Shown here in pieces: positions 32,820 to 32,884 of a DNA stretch of 32,884 nucleotides (positions are counted from its first letter, which is position 1; each line of letters begins with the position of its first letter). The stretch comes from JBEKHI01 sp050012355 (lineage in GTDB: Bacteria > Actinomycetota > Actinomycetes > Streptosporangiales > Streptosporangiaceae). Both the position numbers and the translations under genes were made by a program. The stretch lies in NCBI GenBank assembly GCA_050012355.1, contig JBEKHI010000158.1:1-32884 (forward strand), read 5' to 3'. The notes beneath the pieces are model-generated. The model was not told where the DNA came from. It saw only the letters and a list, made by a program, of their open reading frames with translations, and ran no database searches.

Positions 32820-32884
32820 ACGTGCCGATCTGGATTTGCGCGACGTGCGGCAATCACAGCCTCCGGGACGACGCGTGCGTTATC
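32816..32884 (+). CDS. Partial gene: N-terminus of a protein starting with a Cys-X2-Cys motif
   Basis: The ATG at 32816 overlaps the sigma-factor stop as ATGA, and 23 codons are open to the window edge (MNVPIWICATCG, then NHSLRDDACVI). The Cys-X2-Cys-Gly knuckle so close to the start suggests a zinc ribbon or rubredoxin-like metal site, with further ligands beyond the edge. Coupling to the sigma factor suggests shared expression. In related neighbourhoods such genes may encode metal-dependent hydrolases, but nothing here proves it. Confidence 0.55.
   Translation, partial: MNVPIWICATCGNHSLRDDACVI

Overview
The window is a stretch of a high-GC actinobacterial chromosome. The evidence is the strong G/C bias at third codon positions, frequent GTG starts with GGAGG-type ribosome binding sites, dense genes with 1-13 base overlaps, an SSB gene just upstream of an ettA-type ABC-F gene, a dynamin-like GTPase pair, and an ECF42-type sigma factor beside a DGPF/YCII protein. 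I cannot name the genus. No rRNA, tRNA, CRISPR array, transposase or prophage gene was recognised.

Layout. Positions 1-407 hold the 5' end of a minus-strand gene for a disordered protein. Then come an MscS channel, an aldo/keto reductase, a group II truncated haemoglobin and a VapBC toxin-antitoxin pair with a double-palindrome operator. Next, on the minus strand, are an SSB paralogue, a membrane diguanylate cyclase and EttA, followed by an HtrA-like protease and a two-gene dynamin-like GTPase operon (9107-12885).

The core is a minus-strand cobalamin operon read from 27200 down to 12927. It starts behind a cobalamin riboswitch (about 27235-27397). Gene order is chelatase ATPase (ChlI-ChlD fusion), cobO, cobB, cobI-cobM fusion, cobL (cbiE-cbiT), cbiG-cbiH fusion, cobH/cbiC, cbiX, cobC/cobD-like aminotransferase, bluB-cobT fusion and cysG/cobA fusion. 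Together these cover siroheme-branch chemistry, cobalt insertion, most corrin-ring methylations, ring contraction, a,c-amidation, corrin adenosylation, and synthesis and activation of the lower ligand. cobN, cbiD, cobK/cbiJ, cobQ/cbiP, cbiB, cobU and cobS are not in the window. CbiX and CbiG point to the cobalt-early route, yet the first gene is the motor subunit type usually paired with CobN.

Beyond the riboswitch lies a sugar/lipid region: a nucleotide-sugar epimerase, a family 2 glycosyltransferase, a GtrA-like membrane protein and a frameshifted UDP-sulfoquinovose synthase. The window ends with the DGPF protein, the ECF42-type sigma factor and the first codons of a Cys-rich protein.

The least expected observation is two families of short palindromic repeats. 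Family A has a 40-bp core in three copies (3648-3695, 16017-16086, 25578-25635). Family B is exactly 54 bp in three copies, all in the same orientation (2860-2913, 8947-9000, 20200-20253). Some copies sit inside genes: A3 is read in frame within the chelatase linker, A2 supplies the stop codon of an apparently truncated CobC/CobD-like enzyme, and B3 encodes a C-terminal extension of CobL.
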